Of a DNA stretch of 64,000 nt, positions 35,586 to 44,138 are shown in pieces (the stretch's first letter is position 1; each line of letters begins with the position of its first letter). Below the pieces are notes generated by a model. That model did not search any database, was not told the DNA's origin, and worked only from the letters and a program-made list of their open reading frames with translations. Origin of the DNA: Alloalcanivorax xenomutans (lineage in GTDB: Bacteria; Pseudomonadota; Gammaproteobacteria; Pseudomonadales; Alcanivoracaceae). The translations under genes were made by a program, and so were the position numbers. The stretch spans positions 1 to 64,000 of the forward strand of contig NZ_OBMO01000024.1 in assembly GCF_900217905.1 (NCBI RefSeq), read 5' to 3'.

Positions 35586-35600
35586 CCTCCGCAATGGAGG
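35586..35600 (+). promoter_or_regulatory. Hairpin pairing with the Shine-Dalgarno of the ABM gene
   Basis: CCTCC (35586-35590), five bases, then GGAGG (35596-35600), the ribosome-binding site of the next gene. The five-base stem would hide the site, so expression may depend on unfolding. The stem is short and may be chance. Confidence 0.35.
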
Positions 35601-35606
35601 TGAATG

Positions 35607-36050
35607 ATGACAGACGAAACAAGATCAGTCCCCACTACAACCCCTACCGCACCTGGACCCACCCCCGAAACCGCGCAGTCGCATGGTGAACACCCTCATC
35701 GTGGTGTCCGTGTTTCGGGGCAGGATGGCGAGGAAGGGCCGAAGGCCTTCTATATTCACATCGAGGCCCTACCCGGCAAGGAAGATCAGGTTATCCGCAT
35801 GCTTGAAGATATTCTCGGCTGTGTGCGGGAGGAGCCCGCCACCGGCCCCTGGTACGCGGTACGATATTCGAAAACCACATTCGGCATCTTCGAGGTGTTT
35901 CCGGATCTGGCCGGTCGGCGGGCGCACGTGGAAGGGGGCGGCGGCGATATCTTTCGGGATGTCGAGCGGATGAATGCGATACTCGCCTACCCCGCCCATG
36001 TCCACAGGTTGGATGTACTAATGGGCAAGGAAGTGTTTGCCCGAGGTTAA
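35607..36050 (+). CDS. ABM-domain quinol monooxygenase-like protein
   Basis: 147 residues: a Thr/Pro-rich leader of about 45 residues, then an antibiotic biosynthesis monooxygenase (ABM) domain from KAFYIHIEALPGKEDQVIRMLEDIL to AHVHRLDVLMGKEV. Cofactor-free oxygenases of this fold act on quinols. ATG 35607 lies six bases from GGAGG; ATG 35604 is too close. The disordered-looking leader is unusual for this small family. Divergent from the AraC_N regulator. Confidence 0.85.
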   Translation: MTDETRSVPTTTPTAPGPTPETAQSHGEHPHRGVRVSGQDGEEGPKAFYIHIEALPGKEDQVIRMLEDILGCVREEPATGPWYAVRYSKTTFGIFEVFPDLAGRRAHVEGGGGDIFRDVERMNAILAYPAHVHRLDVLMGKEVFARG

Positions 36051-36067
36051 GGCCTGCCGCCAAAAAA

Positions 36068-36097
36068 CCGCCGCCGACGGCCGCGTGCTTGCGGCGG
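36068..36097. terminator. Hairpin downstream of the ABM gene
   Basis: CCGCCGC (36068-36074) pairs with GCGGCGG (36091-36097) over a 16-base loop. A run of six A lies on the left, which is a T-run on the minus strand, so it would act better as a minus-strand terminator than for the plus-strand gene ending at 36050. Tentative. Confidence 0.4.
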
Positions 36098-36274
36098 CGT
36101 ACTCTCCCCCGCCTGACCGAACTTCACTTCAGCTGGCCTGCGTCCGCTTCCCGTTTATGCGACAATGCCGCGCCATGCGCTTCCCGTTCCTCCATCTTCC
36201 GTGGTTCACGGGCATCGACCAGGGGGGACGGAACAGTACACAGGAGCCGGTTTGACAGGAGTCCCGATCCCATC

Positions 36275-38092
36275 ATGAAGAAAGCCCTCATCGTACTTTC
36301 TATTTCAACAGTAGCCGCCATTTTCACTTTCCTGCTGATCCCCAGTGACGAATCCCCGGACATTCAGGCGCTGACGGATGCGATGCTGGAAAAGAAGGAC
36401 GCCAGGCTCACCCGATTGGAATCCGTTAAGGACAAGGCCGTCCAGAAGTCCCTCGCCAATCTGGTATACGACGCCATGTTTACCGATGGGATGGAACTGG
36501 ACTTCCAGGTACCGCCACGAAATACCGCTTATACGCGCGCCAAACTCACCCGTCTGGACGACTATTCCAGCATTGATGAATTGACGGAAGTGTTCCTGGC
36601 CAACCAGATCGCCGGCACCACCTACCGGGACAGAAGCTGTATTTGGCCACGTCAACCGTTCACTTACCCTTTCCAGCACCAGTTGACCTGGAGCGCCATC
36701 CGTCTGGACAATGGCGAGACCACGGCGTTACCCAGCCATGTTTCGGGTATTTCACGCAATGCCGAAATAGAATACAGCGGCGCCCGGAACGCGTTTTGCT
36801 ATCGCAAGTCCCTTGATCCCGACGATCCGGCTCCCGTGTCATTGGTCGGAGAGTTCTCGGCTCGGCTTCCCCAAAAACTCGTCCAGTTTGATTTCAACCC
36901 GTCAAACATCGACCAGCCCCAATCCAAAGACGGATATACGGTGACCCTGGTGGAAGCCAATGACTTCTCTTACGCCGTCGAAGTGTCCTCCGCCGACGGA
37001 GCCCCCCTGACGTTGGACAGCAAGGACATGATCGGCGAAGCGCTCGACAAAACCGGGCGCTACCTCTCTCGCACCGGTACTCGCGCCGGACGCCCTGAAC
37101 TCTATGAAGTTTCCGACCTTATCGTCGATGATCTGATAGATCAGGCTCTTGACGGCACGCTGACGGAGGCTCAGATAGATCAGCGTTTCGATGACATGCA
37201 GAGCGAATTGAATGACAAGCATGGGGGCAGATTCCACAAGCATTTCTTCTTCAGCGGTTCCGTGAAAATCGCCCGCATCACCCTGCCTGTCAGGGACGCG
37301 AAGCAAGCCCCTTTCAAGCGGAAGCTCGACTTGCCCATCCGCAACCTGGCCAGGCGTCAGCCGGCGCGGAGCGTGGATCTGGATCAGCTGGAGCGCATCC
37401 CCACTTTCCACCCGGTCTATAATTACTCGATTAAGGAAAAGGTCGATCTCACCGCTGAGGAGATGAAGAAAGAGATCGGTATCCGGCAAAATGAAGTGTC
37501 GGCGGACCGGAAGTACAGCGCCAAGGTAAAGCTCTACTACCCGCGAGTACAAAGCGATCGCTTCGTTGATGCGTTCGATCGCTATGACAACCCGGCACCC
37601 GGGCAGATTGTCTTTTTCAATGCCGATGGCGCTCCCATCGACGTACCCACCGACAACCCGGATTATTACCAGTTCATGGTTAGCCGCATCGAGTACAACC
37701 CGGATCGCTTTCCGGAAAAACCGGTGCGCCTCTCCGCCACCGTGCCCGTGGTGACCACGCCGAATCTGACCAAGAAAGGCTACAAGAAGAACAGCCTGCC
37801 CGATGGCGTTCGCATTGTGGATAATATGATCGTTATCGACCATGCCGACTTTAAGCCCGAAAGCACCAACGACCGCTTCGAGAAGACCTATCTGTTTTTC
37901 GCCAAGAGCGCCGACCAGCGCTATCTGAGCAAGGTCACGGACCTTCACTATCCAAGAACCGAAGGCCCCGGTGTTGACGTCACCTACTACAACGGCCTGC
38001 CGGAGGTGTTTGAGATCTGGTATCGAGGCGACAAGAAGGTCGTGGAGTATCAGGTGAATCTGGATTTGGAGGAGCCGGCCCCACTGGAGTAG
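36275..38092 (+). CDS. Unknown exported protein, paralogue of the 51231-53057 product
   Basis: 605 residues. N-terminal hydrophobic segment (residues 4-22) that looks like a signal peptide or membrane anchor, no Cys lipobox. The rest is a large mixed domain rich in charged residues. It shares LDDYSSIDEL-, YPFQHQ-, VSRIEYNPDRFPEKPVR- and RYLSKVTDLHYPR-type stretches, in the same order, with the lipoprotein encoded at 51231-53057. No known family is recognised. ATG 36275 is chosen; the frame is open upstream without similarity. Probably faces the periplasm. Confidence 0.85.
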   Translation: MKKALIVLSISTVAAIFTFLLIPSDESPDIQALTDAMLEKKDARLTRLESVKDKAVQKSLANLVYDAMFTDGMELDFQVPPRNTAYTRAKLTRLDDYSSIDELTEVFLANQIAGTTYRDRSCIWPRQPFTYPFQHQLTWSAIRLDNGETTALPSHVSGISRNAEIEYSGARNAFCYRKSLDPDDPAPVSLVGEFSARLPQKLVQFDFNPSNIDQPQSKDGYTVTLVEANDFSYAVEVSSADGAPLTLDSKDMIGEALDKTGRYLSRTGTRAGRPELYEVSDLIVDDLIDQALDGTLTEAQIDQRFDDMQSELNDKHGGRFHKHFFFSGSVKIARITLPVRDAKQAPFKRKLDLPIRNLARRQPARSVDLDQLERIPTFHPVYNYSIKEKVDLTAEEMKKEIGIRQNEVSADRKYSAKVKLYYPRVQSDRFVDAFDRYDNPAPGQIVFFNADGAPIDVPTDNPDYYQFMVSRIEYNPDRFPEKPVRLSATVPVVTTPNLTKKGYKKNSLPDGVRIVDNMIVIDHADFKPESTNDRFEKTYLFFAKSADQRYLSKVTDLHYPRTEGPGVDVTYYNGLPEVFEIWYRGDKKVVEYQVNLDLEEPAPLE

Positions 38093-38104
38093 CCGGCCCC
38101 GCCA

Positions 38105-38455
38105 TCACTCATGTTGGAGAATGTTGATCAGCTTCCCAAAAGGATCACGGACATAGAACCGCCGCACTCCCCAGGGTTCGCTGACAGGGCCATACTCCAC
38201 CGGGATCTCCGCTGCCTTGAAGCGCGCCAGCGCCGCCTCGACATCATCAACCTCGATGGAGAGATCAGGCACCGGGGTCCCCGAACCGCCCTCCGAGGCA
38301 AAACTGACCTGAACCCGCATGGTCTCGGCCGAGCCATGGGTCCGCAGCCAGCCATGATCCATCAACAGGTCAAGACCCAGTAGTTCGCCATAAAAGAACG
38401 CGGCCTTCTCGGGATCCGATGTCTCGATGTTGGCCATTATGCGTTTGACTTCCAT
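38105..38455 (-). CDS. VOC-family (glyoxalase-like) protein
   Basis: 116 residues, single-domain VOC protein: IMANIETSDPEKAAFFYGELLGLDLL at the start, LSIEVDDVEAALARFKAAEIPVEYGP and the ending RRFYVRDPFGKLINILQHE. This branch often binds or degrades aromatic or antibiotic molecules but the substrate is unknown. Convergent with the exported protein gene; about 60 bases downstream of the RidA-like gene's stop. Confidence 0.9.
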   Translation of the reverse strand: MEVKRIMANIETSDPEKAAFFYGELLGLDLLMDHGWLRTHGSAETMRVQVSFASEGGSGTPVPDLSIEVDDVEAALARFKAAEIPVEYGPVSEPWGVRRFYVRDPFGKLINILQHE

Positions 38456-38515
38456 AGTCCACCTCAACTGCGCGTTACCAGCCGGATGATAGCCTGGCTC
38501 CCCACGAATCGCTCA

Positions 38516-38911
38516 CTAACCCCGGGGAAGGCGCGCGATGACCTTGATTTCAAAATCAAAACCCGCCAGCCAATTCACACCCACCGCGGTCCAGTTCGGG
38601 TAAGGCGGCTCTCCGATCGCCTTCAATCGAACCTCACTGATCGCTTCCCACTGTGCTTCCGGATTCGTATGGAAAGTGGTGACATCAACGATGTCGTCGA
38701 AGCCGCAGCCGGCGGCATCCAGCACCGCGGCCAGGTTATCGAAGGCGAGCTGAACCTGCCGTTTGAAATCCGGCTCCGGGGAGCCGTCCTCGCGGCTGCC
38801 CACCTGCCCGGAGACAAACAGAAAGTCACCCGAGCGGATCGCCGCCGAATAGCGGTTGATATCATACAGGGCCTGCCGGCCGGCAGGGAAAACCGCATCG
38901 CGTTTGGCCAT
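38516..38911 (-). CDS. RidA-family protein
   Basis: 131 residues of the RidA/YjgF/Rid superfamily, which deaminates reactive enamines or imines. Recognisable: YDINRYSAAIRSGDFLFVSGQVGS, AFDNLAAVLDAAGCGFDDIVDVTTFHT and a C-terminal TAVGVNWLAGFDFEIKVIARLP. The Arg that is essential in archetypal RidA (in RxxxxVAxLP) is not obvious here, so this may be a non-deaminase Rid subgroup. Divergent from a TetR gene across three operator copies. Confidence 0.9.
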   Translation of the reverse strand: MAKRDAVFPAGRQALYDINRYSAAIRSGDFLFVSGQVGSREDGSPEPDFKRQVQLAFDNLAAVLDAAGCGFDDIVDVTTFHTNPEAQWEAISEVRLKAIGEPPYPNWTAVGVNWLAGFDFEIKVIARLPRG

Positions 38912-38945
38912 GGTTCTACTCCTATTCAAGGTTACTCGGTGCTAA

Positions 38946-39014
38946 GATACGCCTCGTATGTAAACGGCATTCTAAACATACGCCCCGCATGCCATCAAGC
39001 ATACGAAGCGTATG
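38946..39014. promoter_or_regulatory. Three copies of a TetR-type operator
   Basis: CATACG-N3-CGTATG occurs as GATACGCCTCGTATG (38946-38960), CATACGCCCCGCATG (38977-38991) and the perfect CATACGAAGCGTATG (39000-39014), spaced 31 and 23 bases. They fill the gap between the RidA gene and the TetR gene and match the size of sites bound by TetR dimers. Autoregulation and joint control of both genes is inferred. Confidence 0.8.
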
Positions 39015-39046
39015 TTCATGGGACATGAGATAGACAGGAGTGAACC

Positions 39047-39634
39047 GTGGCAGCCAAACGACGCGCACAGATGGTGGAGGAAACCCGGGCCAAGTTGATT
39101 CGAGCGGCCCGGGAAGCGTTTTCCAGTAAAGGCTATTCCGCCTCCTCCATGGATGATCTGACCGCCGCCGTCGGCCTCACCAGGGGGGCGCTTTACCATA
39201 ACTTCGGTGACAAGAAGGGATTGCTGCAAGCAGTGATCGACCAGATCGACGGCGAAATGCTTGAGCGCATGCGCATCGCCCAGGAACACGCCGCCAATCC
39301 ATGGGAAGGGCTGTTACAGGAAAGCGTCGCCTATATCGAGATGGCACTGGAGCCGGAAATCCAACGCATCATGCTGTTGGATGGACCGGCGGTACTGGGC
39401 GACCCCTCGCAATGGCCCAACCAGACCGCCTGCCTGCGCCGCACGGAATCCATTGTGCGCGAGCTGATCGATGACGGCACCTTGAAACCGGTGGATGCCG
39501 AAGCCGCCGCCCGCCTCCTCAACGGCGCCGCTCTGAATGCGGCGCTGTGGATCGCCGCCGCTGACGATCCGCGGGCGGTCCTGAAAAAAGCGGTCGACGC
39601 GTTTCTGGAGCTGGCAACGGGATTGCGACGATAA
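39047..39634 (+). CDS. TetR-family repressor
   Basis: 195 residues, GTG start with AGGAG seven bases before. N-terminal helix-turn-helix (residues about 14-60: AREAFSSKGYSASSMDDLTAAVGLTRGALYHNFGDKKGLL) and a helical ligand-binding domain with a buried pocket. It should bind the three palindromes at 38946-39014 and so control itself and the RidA gene, perhaps with the downstream genes. Ligand unknown. Confidence 0.93.
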   Translation: MAAKRRAQMVEETRAKLIRAAREAFSSKGYSASSMDDLTAAVGLTRGALYHNFGDKKGLLQAVIDQIDGEMLERMRIAQEHAANPWEGLLQESVAYIEMALEPEIQRIMLLDGPAVLGDPSQWPNQTACLRRTESIVRELIDDGTLKPVDAEAAARLLNGAALNAALWIAAADDPRAVLKKAVDAFLELATGLRR

Positions 39635-39681
39635 CGTCCGGTATTGAAAGGACAGGCTGCGTGGCCGCCCTTCCACAACAT

Positions 39682-40257
39682 CTAAATACGAACTTCCACC
39701 ACCAGAATATCGGTTCCGTAGAGCGTCTTCATTTCGTCCAGGAACCAGGGAGCAAACGCCTCGCCAAAGGCGTTCCAAAGGGTGATGGCCACATTACTGA
39801 ATGCCCAGGGCGGTTCCTTGCCGCCGTGATCGGTCCGATATTCAGTAATATGAAATGTCTTCGCGCAATTCCGGCATTGCGGATAATCGTCTTCTCTTTC
39901 GTACCAGGCGCTGATGCCATCCGCCGCGTCCCAGCCCATGTCGTGATTACACTCCGGGCAAGCAAAATGGAGGTCGGCACCCTCCATGGGATGGAAAACC
40001 CGGCGGCTGCCATGATGCAGCTCCAGACCATGGGTCAGCAGCGTATGTTCCGAACTGTCCGGTCGTGGTTCTTCATCGAAGATCCGTGATATCTCCGGCA
40101 GAAACCGGTAGCCCGGGTCACCCAGGGTGCAGTCGGACAACGCATTTTCCACCATGCCTCTTTTCTGGAACCAGTAAAGGATCTCCTTCACCCTGGCATG
40201 ATCGTCGGGGTAGTCCCCTTTATGAACCGGCACGATGTGGGTGCAGTTGTCACTCAT
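39682..40257 (-). CDS. Unknown protein with zinc-ribbon-like cysteines
   Basis: 191 residues. Four Cys in the pattern CPEC-N-CRNC (about residues 100-130) suggest a zinc ribbon; other parts include PVHKGDYPDDHARVKEILYWFQKRGM and LGDPGYRFLPEISRI. Similar proteins are sometimes mislabelled as sugar ABC transporter ATPases; nothing here supports that. ATG 40257 is chosen because the frame remains open upstream for 326 codons only by chance, antisense to the next gene. Confidence 0.78.
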   Translation of the reverse strand: MSDNCTHIVPVHKGDYPDDHARVKEILYWFQKRGMVENALSDCTLGDPGYRFLPEISRIFDEEPRPDSSEHTLLTHGLELHHGSRRVFHPMEGADLHFACPECNHDMGWDAADGISAWYEREDDYPQCRNCAKTFHITEYRTDHGGKEPPWAFSNVAITLWNAFGEAFAPWFLDEMKTLYGTDILVVEVRI

Positions 40258-40283
40258 TACGGTGTTCTCTCTTTTGATCCAGC

Positions 40284-40305
40284 ACCCCGGAGTCTGCCCC
40301 GGGGT
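40284..40305. repeat. GC-rich inverted repeat between divergent genes
   Basis: ACCCCGG, eight bases, CCGGGGT: 7-base perfect arms in the 207-base gap upstream of the zinc-ribbon gene and of the D-amino-acid dehydrogenase-like gene. Role unknown. Confidence 0.35.
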
Positions 40306-40464
40306 TACCCGTGCAGATCCAGAAAGATGCCATGAACCCATCATCTTGCCTTTTGCGCCGATCAAACGCACGCTCCCAGTATCCCATCCCACACGGATAC
40401 GGTGAGGGAAAGGCGAGACAGGACAACCCGGCGGACAGACGCCGGCAGAGAGGGAGAAGTAATA

Positions 40465-41706
40465 ATGTCGCGCGACATTCTGGTACTGGGAGCCGGCATG
40501 GTCGGTGTATCCGCCGCCTGGCATCTGCTTGAACGCGGTCACCGGGTAACCCTGGTCGACCGTAACGAGCCAGGCCGGGAAACCTCCTTCGGCAACGCCG
40601 GTATCATCCAACGCGAAGCCGTTCGCCCCTACCGTTTCCCTCGGGACCTGGCCACGCTGATGCGGGTGTTGCCCAACCGGCAAATCGACATCCGCTACCA
40701 ACCCTCTGGTATGGTTCAGGCGGCCGGCCCGCTGTTTCAGTATTGGCGTAACTCCGAGCCCGAGCGCTACGCCCGCATCGTGCCCGAGTACGCCGCTCTC
40801 ATCCGCCATGCTTTGGACGCTCATGCGCCGATGATCAATGCGGCCGGCGCCGAAGCGCTGATTCGCCGTGAAGGATACCTCGAAGTGTTTCGCAGCACCG
40901 AGGCTTTGGAGCAAGAATGCCGGCTGGCACAAGCCGATGCGCAACACTATGGCGTTACCCATCGCGTTCTGAACAGCGCGGCGCTGGCCGAGATGGAACC
41001 GGATCTCGCCGCCGGCATCGCCGGTGCCATTCACTGGAGCCAGCCCTGGACCGTCACGGATCCGGGCGCTCTGGTCGCCGCCTACGCCAAAGCGTTTCAG
41101 GAGAAAGGCGGACAGTTTATTCAGGGCGCACTGCGAAAACTGGGCCATGACGGCAACGCCTGGCGGGCGGAGATCGGCGACGAGATTCGATCGGCCCAAC
41201 AGGTCGTACTGGCATTGGGGCCCTGGTCCAAACACTGGCTGTCACAACAAGGTCTTTCCGTGCCCTTGTTCGTCAAACGCGGCTATCACATGCATTACGG
41301 CGCCCGTGGCGGAGCCCGCCTGCGGCACTGGGTGATGGACGCCGAGATCGGCTACCTGCTCGCCCCCATGCGCGCCGGTATACGTCTCACCACCGGTGCC
41401 GAGCTGGCCCGCCACGACGCCACACCCCACTACCAACAGCTGGCCGCCGCCGAAGCCACCGCCCGCCAGTTGTTTCCTCTGGGCCAACGCCTCGACCCTC
41501 AACCCTGGATGGGCGCGCGCCCCTGTACCCCGGACATGAAGCCGATTATCGGCCCGGCGCCTGGTTTATCCGGACTATGGCTGGCCTTCGGCCACGGCCA
41601 TCAGGGGTTCACTCTGGGCCCCATCACAGGGAAGTTACTCGGACAAATGATGGACGGCGAGCCCACCGATGTGGACATGGGGCCTTATCGGGTAGACCGG
41701 TTTTGA
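40465..41706 (+). CDS. D-amino-acid dehydrogenase-like FAD oxidoreductase
   Basis: 413 residues of the DadA/D-amino-acid oxidase superfamily. The FAD-binding fingerprint VLGAGMVGVSAAWHLLERGH starts at residue 7; the C-terminal LWLAFGHGHQGFTLGPITGKLL closes the FAD site. Likely oxidises a D-amino acid or related amine and passes electrons to the membrane. GAGGGAG precedes the ATG. Followed by a hairpin that may end the transcript. Confidence 0.92.
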   Translation: MSRDILVLGAGMVGVSAAWHLLERGHRVTLVDRNEPGRETSFGNAGIIQREAVRPYRFPRDLATLMRVLPNRQIDIRYQPSGMVQAAGPLFQYWRNSEPERYARIVPEYAALIRHALDAHAPMINAAGAEALIRREGYLEVFRSTEALEQECRLAQADAQHYGVTHRVLNSAALAEMEPDLAAGIAGAIHWSQPWTVTDPGALVAAYAKAFQEKGGQFIQGALRKLGHDGNAWRAEIGDEIRSAQQVVLALGPWSKHWLSQQGLSVPLFVKRGYHMHYGARGGARLRHWVMDAEIGYLLAPMRAGIRLTTGAELARHDATPHYQQLAAAEATARQLFPLGQRLDPQPWMGARPCTPDMKPIIGPAPGLSGLWLAFGHGHQGFTLGPITGKLLGQMMDGEPTDVDMGPYRVDRF

Positions 41707-41743
41707 TCTCCGGATAGCAGCGAGGCGGCCTGACAATGAAAGA

Positions 41744-41760
41744 GCCCGTCGACGACGGGC
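41744..41760. terminator. Hairpin between two convergent genes
   Basis: GCCCGTC-GAC-GACGGGC, 7-base arms. Read on the minus strand it is followed by TCTTTCATT, fitting the end of the phosphatase gene, and it can also serve the plus-strand oxidoreductase gene. Confidence 0.65.
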
Positions 41761-41777
41761 CCTTATCTCCTTGTGGT

Positions 41778-43898
41778 TTACTGGATGGTGGCAACCACAC
41801 TGGTGGGAGTATAGACCAACTCCACCGCGACATCGCCGGCATCAACGGCGTCGAACGTTCCCGCCACGGCCGCGCCACTCAACAACGTAAACGTCTCACC
41901 GCTTTGCGGGGCGAGCGCCTGGAAATCCAGCACCAGATTTCCGCCATCAACATAAATGGTTTTCCCCACAGTAAGCTGACTTTCATCGTCATCCATTCGT
42001 AACGTCAGCCCGCCACCGTCCACTGTCAGATTACCACTGATGGCCAAAGCCCCATCCACGTCCACCAAGACCATGCCTTCCTCCACATACACATCGCCGA
42101 CGCCGAACGCGGACGGGGAGAGCGCCGCCAGAGTGCCATCCTCCACCAGGGTTCCGCCGGAGTAGGTGTTTTCGCCGGTCAGCGCCAGATAGCCATCACC
42201 ATCCTTGCGCAGACGGCCCGCACCGGAAATATCGTTCCGCCAGGCGTCCCGTGCGTTGAACCCACCAAGACCGGCATCCATGGTCACGGAGACATCGCCG
42301 AGGAAGGCGCCATAGCCATCCGCGGCGGTCACCAGATCCAGGCGGCCCCAGCCATTGGTGGCATCCAGGACTGGGTACCCGGAGTCAATGGAGGTGGTAT
42401 AAAGCACCGCCCTGCGCTGCTCGTCGGTAAGGTACGGCAAGCGCGTGGCCAACAGGGCTTCCGCGCCTTCCGGTACGATCGGGTCCTGGCCGGCCTTACC
42501 CGGGTCCCGCGGCAAACCGTAGGTCATGCGGAAGCGGTACGCTTCCTTGTTGGCCTCGTGATCGTCATACAAATTGTTGTCGTAGACTTCGGTGCGAACA
42601 TTGGCTCCGTCAATAAGTCCCGCCTGGTCGGTTACCGGACGATGGGCGTATTGGTACAAATCCATCCCCTCGGCCTCGGCCAGGTCACCGAAGAACTGCT
42701 GGGTACGCTGGTACGCTGCGGTCGCCTGATCCAGGATAGCTGGCTGATTGAGCGCGTAGCTGGCGACGATCATGGATTGCACACGCCCTCCGATCACATC
42801 AAGCGGAGAATGCATGCCCGCCATGATCCGGCTCTCACCCAGTTGCGAAGCCCGGGTCAACATCTCTGAATAGCGCTGCGGCAGCGCATAGGCATAGGCC
42901 ATGGCGGCAAGATAACCGGCGTTGGTATGACCACTGGGATAGCCACCATCCTTGCGACGGTTCTCGGTGTCCTCGGTGTACAGCCCTTTGTCATGATCAC
43001 CGCTACTGTGAGCACGGCGGGCGCACATCAGACCCGGCACCACTTTCACACTGGTGGTATAGCTGTCCACCGTTCGCACCTCACTATTGCCGGCGCTGTC
43101 CACGCAGGTGTAATCCTTGACGGTACCCAGGAAATCGATCTCGCCATTGTCGGTCATCCGCCAGGGACGCGGCGTGGAGAAGATGTACTTGGACGCGTTA
43201 GTGGATGCCGGCGAGCGCTGACGGAAAGCATCCACCAAAGTGACGACTTCTCCCAGCGTGGAGCTCTGATCCCCGGCAAAGACGATGTTGTCATTGGAGC
43301 CCGGCTGATAGTGCTCGTCCTCCAGCACCTGGGTGATGGTCGGAACGGGGATATCCACATAAGCCCCGGAGTTCTCCACATAAGTCTCGGTGAGCGGCCC
43401 GTAGCCATCGATCACGCTGTAGTTCTTGCTTCGGCTATCGTCAAGAAACGCCAGGATCGCCTGCTCGTCGGAGCGCTCATGAGTCACATTGATGACATAC
43501 CGCATGTTGGCGGCCCAGACCTCGGCATTGATGATCGGATTCGCCAGATAGCTGTCCGGACCGCTGCCTGACGCCGCGCTCTGATAGCTGTCCGACGTTC
43601 CCTTCCAAATGTCATTGATACCGCTGAGAAGCCTGGCAACAGGGTTGTCACCAATGACCCAACGTAAAGTGTCATCCGCATTGTTTTCGGCGTACCGGCT
43701 GGCAGGCAGGGGGTAAGTGACCGACGGTGCTGCCACCGTCAGTTCACTGCCGGTACCCGCGGGCTTATTAGGCTTATCGATATCGGAAGGGGAGTCACTA
43801 TCGCTTGAGCTGCCACCGCAGCCGGACAAGGCCAGTGCAGCCACGGCAGCCAGAATCAGAGAACTGGAACGCTCTCCTGGCAACGAATGGAAAGTCAT
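41778..43898 (-). CDS. PAP2-type phosphatase lipoprotein with C-terminal beta repeat
   Basis: 706 residues. Lipobox ALSGC (Cys27) and a Ser/Asp-rich linker. The PAP2/vanadium-haloperoxidase active site is visible: Lys237 and Arg244 in KYIFSTPRPWR, PSGH at 321-324, and SRIMAGMHSPLD at 356-367. The last 150 residues contain the autotransporter-associated beta-strand repeat (TGENTYSGGTLVEDGTLAAL) plus a weakly repeated beta part, unusual on a phosphatase. It probably works on the cell surface as an acid phosphatase. The region between the domains (residues 480-580) is less clear. Confidence 0.9.
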   Translation of the reverse strand: MTFHSLPGERSSSLILAAVAALALSGCGGSSSDSDSPSDIDKPNKPAGTGSELTVAAPSVTYPLPASRYAENNADDTLRWVIGDNPVARLLSGINDIWKGTSDSYQSAASGSGPDSYLANPIINAEVWAANMRYVINVTHERSDEQAILAFLDDSRSKNYSVIDGYGPLTETYVENSGAYVDIPVPTITQVLEDEHYQPGSNDNIVFAGDQSSTLGEVVTLVDAFRQRSPASTNASKYIFSTPRPWRMTDNGEIDFLGTVKDYTCVDSAGNSEVRTVDSYTTSVKVVPGLMCARRAHSSGDHDKGLYTEDTENRRKDGGYPSGHTNAGYLAAMAYAYALPQRYSEMLTRASQLGESRIMAGMHSPLDVIGGRVQSMIVASYALNQPAILDQATAAYQRTQQFFGDLAEAEGMDLYQYAHRPVTDQAGLIDGANVRTEVYDNNLYDDHEANKEAYRFRMTYGLPRDPGKAGQDPIVPEGAEALLATRLPYLTDEQRRAVLYTTSIDSGYPVLDATNGWGRLDLVTAADGYGAFLGDVSVTMDAGLGGFNARDAWRNDISGAGRLRKDGDGYLALTGENTYSGGTLVEDGTLAALSPSAFGVGDVYVEEGMVLVDVDGALAISGNLTVDGGGLTLRMDDDESQLTVGKTIYVDGGNLVLDFQALAPQSGETFTLLSGAAVAGTFDAVDAGDVAVELVYTPTSVVATIQ

Positions 43899-44138
43899 GG
43901 ACGGCTCACTTATCGAAGATGGAATCGGATTGAGTTTCTTGTCACAAGAAAGGAAGACGGTGATCGCCTATACAAACGTCACCGCCTTTTTCAAAGCGCT
44001 CCATCCTAGTCATCAAACATGACCTTTCCGTTACATACTGCTCTGAATGATCAGCACTTGAAGATGTCAGAAGACAACGCCAGGTTCAGCGCCGCTCTTT
44101 CGAAATGGTCCATACTGTTATTCCCGATACCAACTCAG

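Noticed and set aside
39682-41235. 517-codon frame on the minus strand
   Set aside because: Only the last 191 codons (39682-40257) look like a protein; the rest is antisense to the FAD oxidoreductase.
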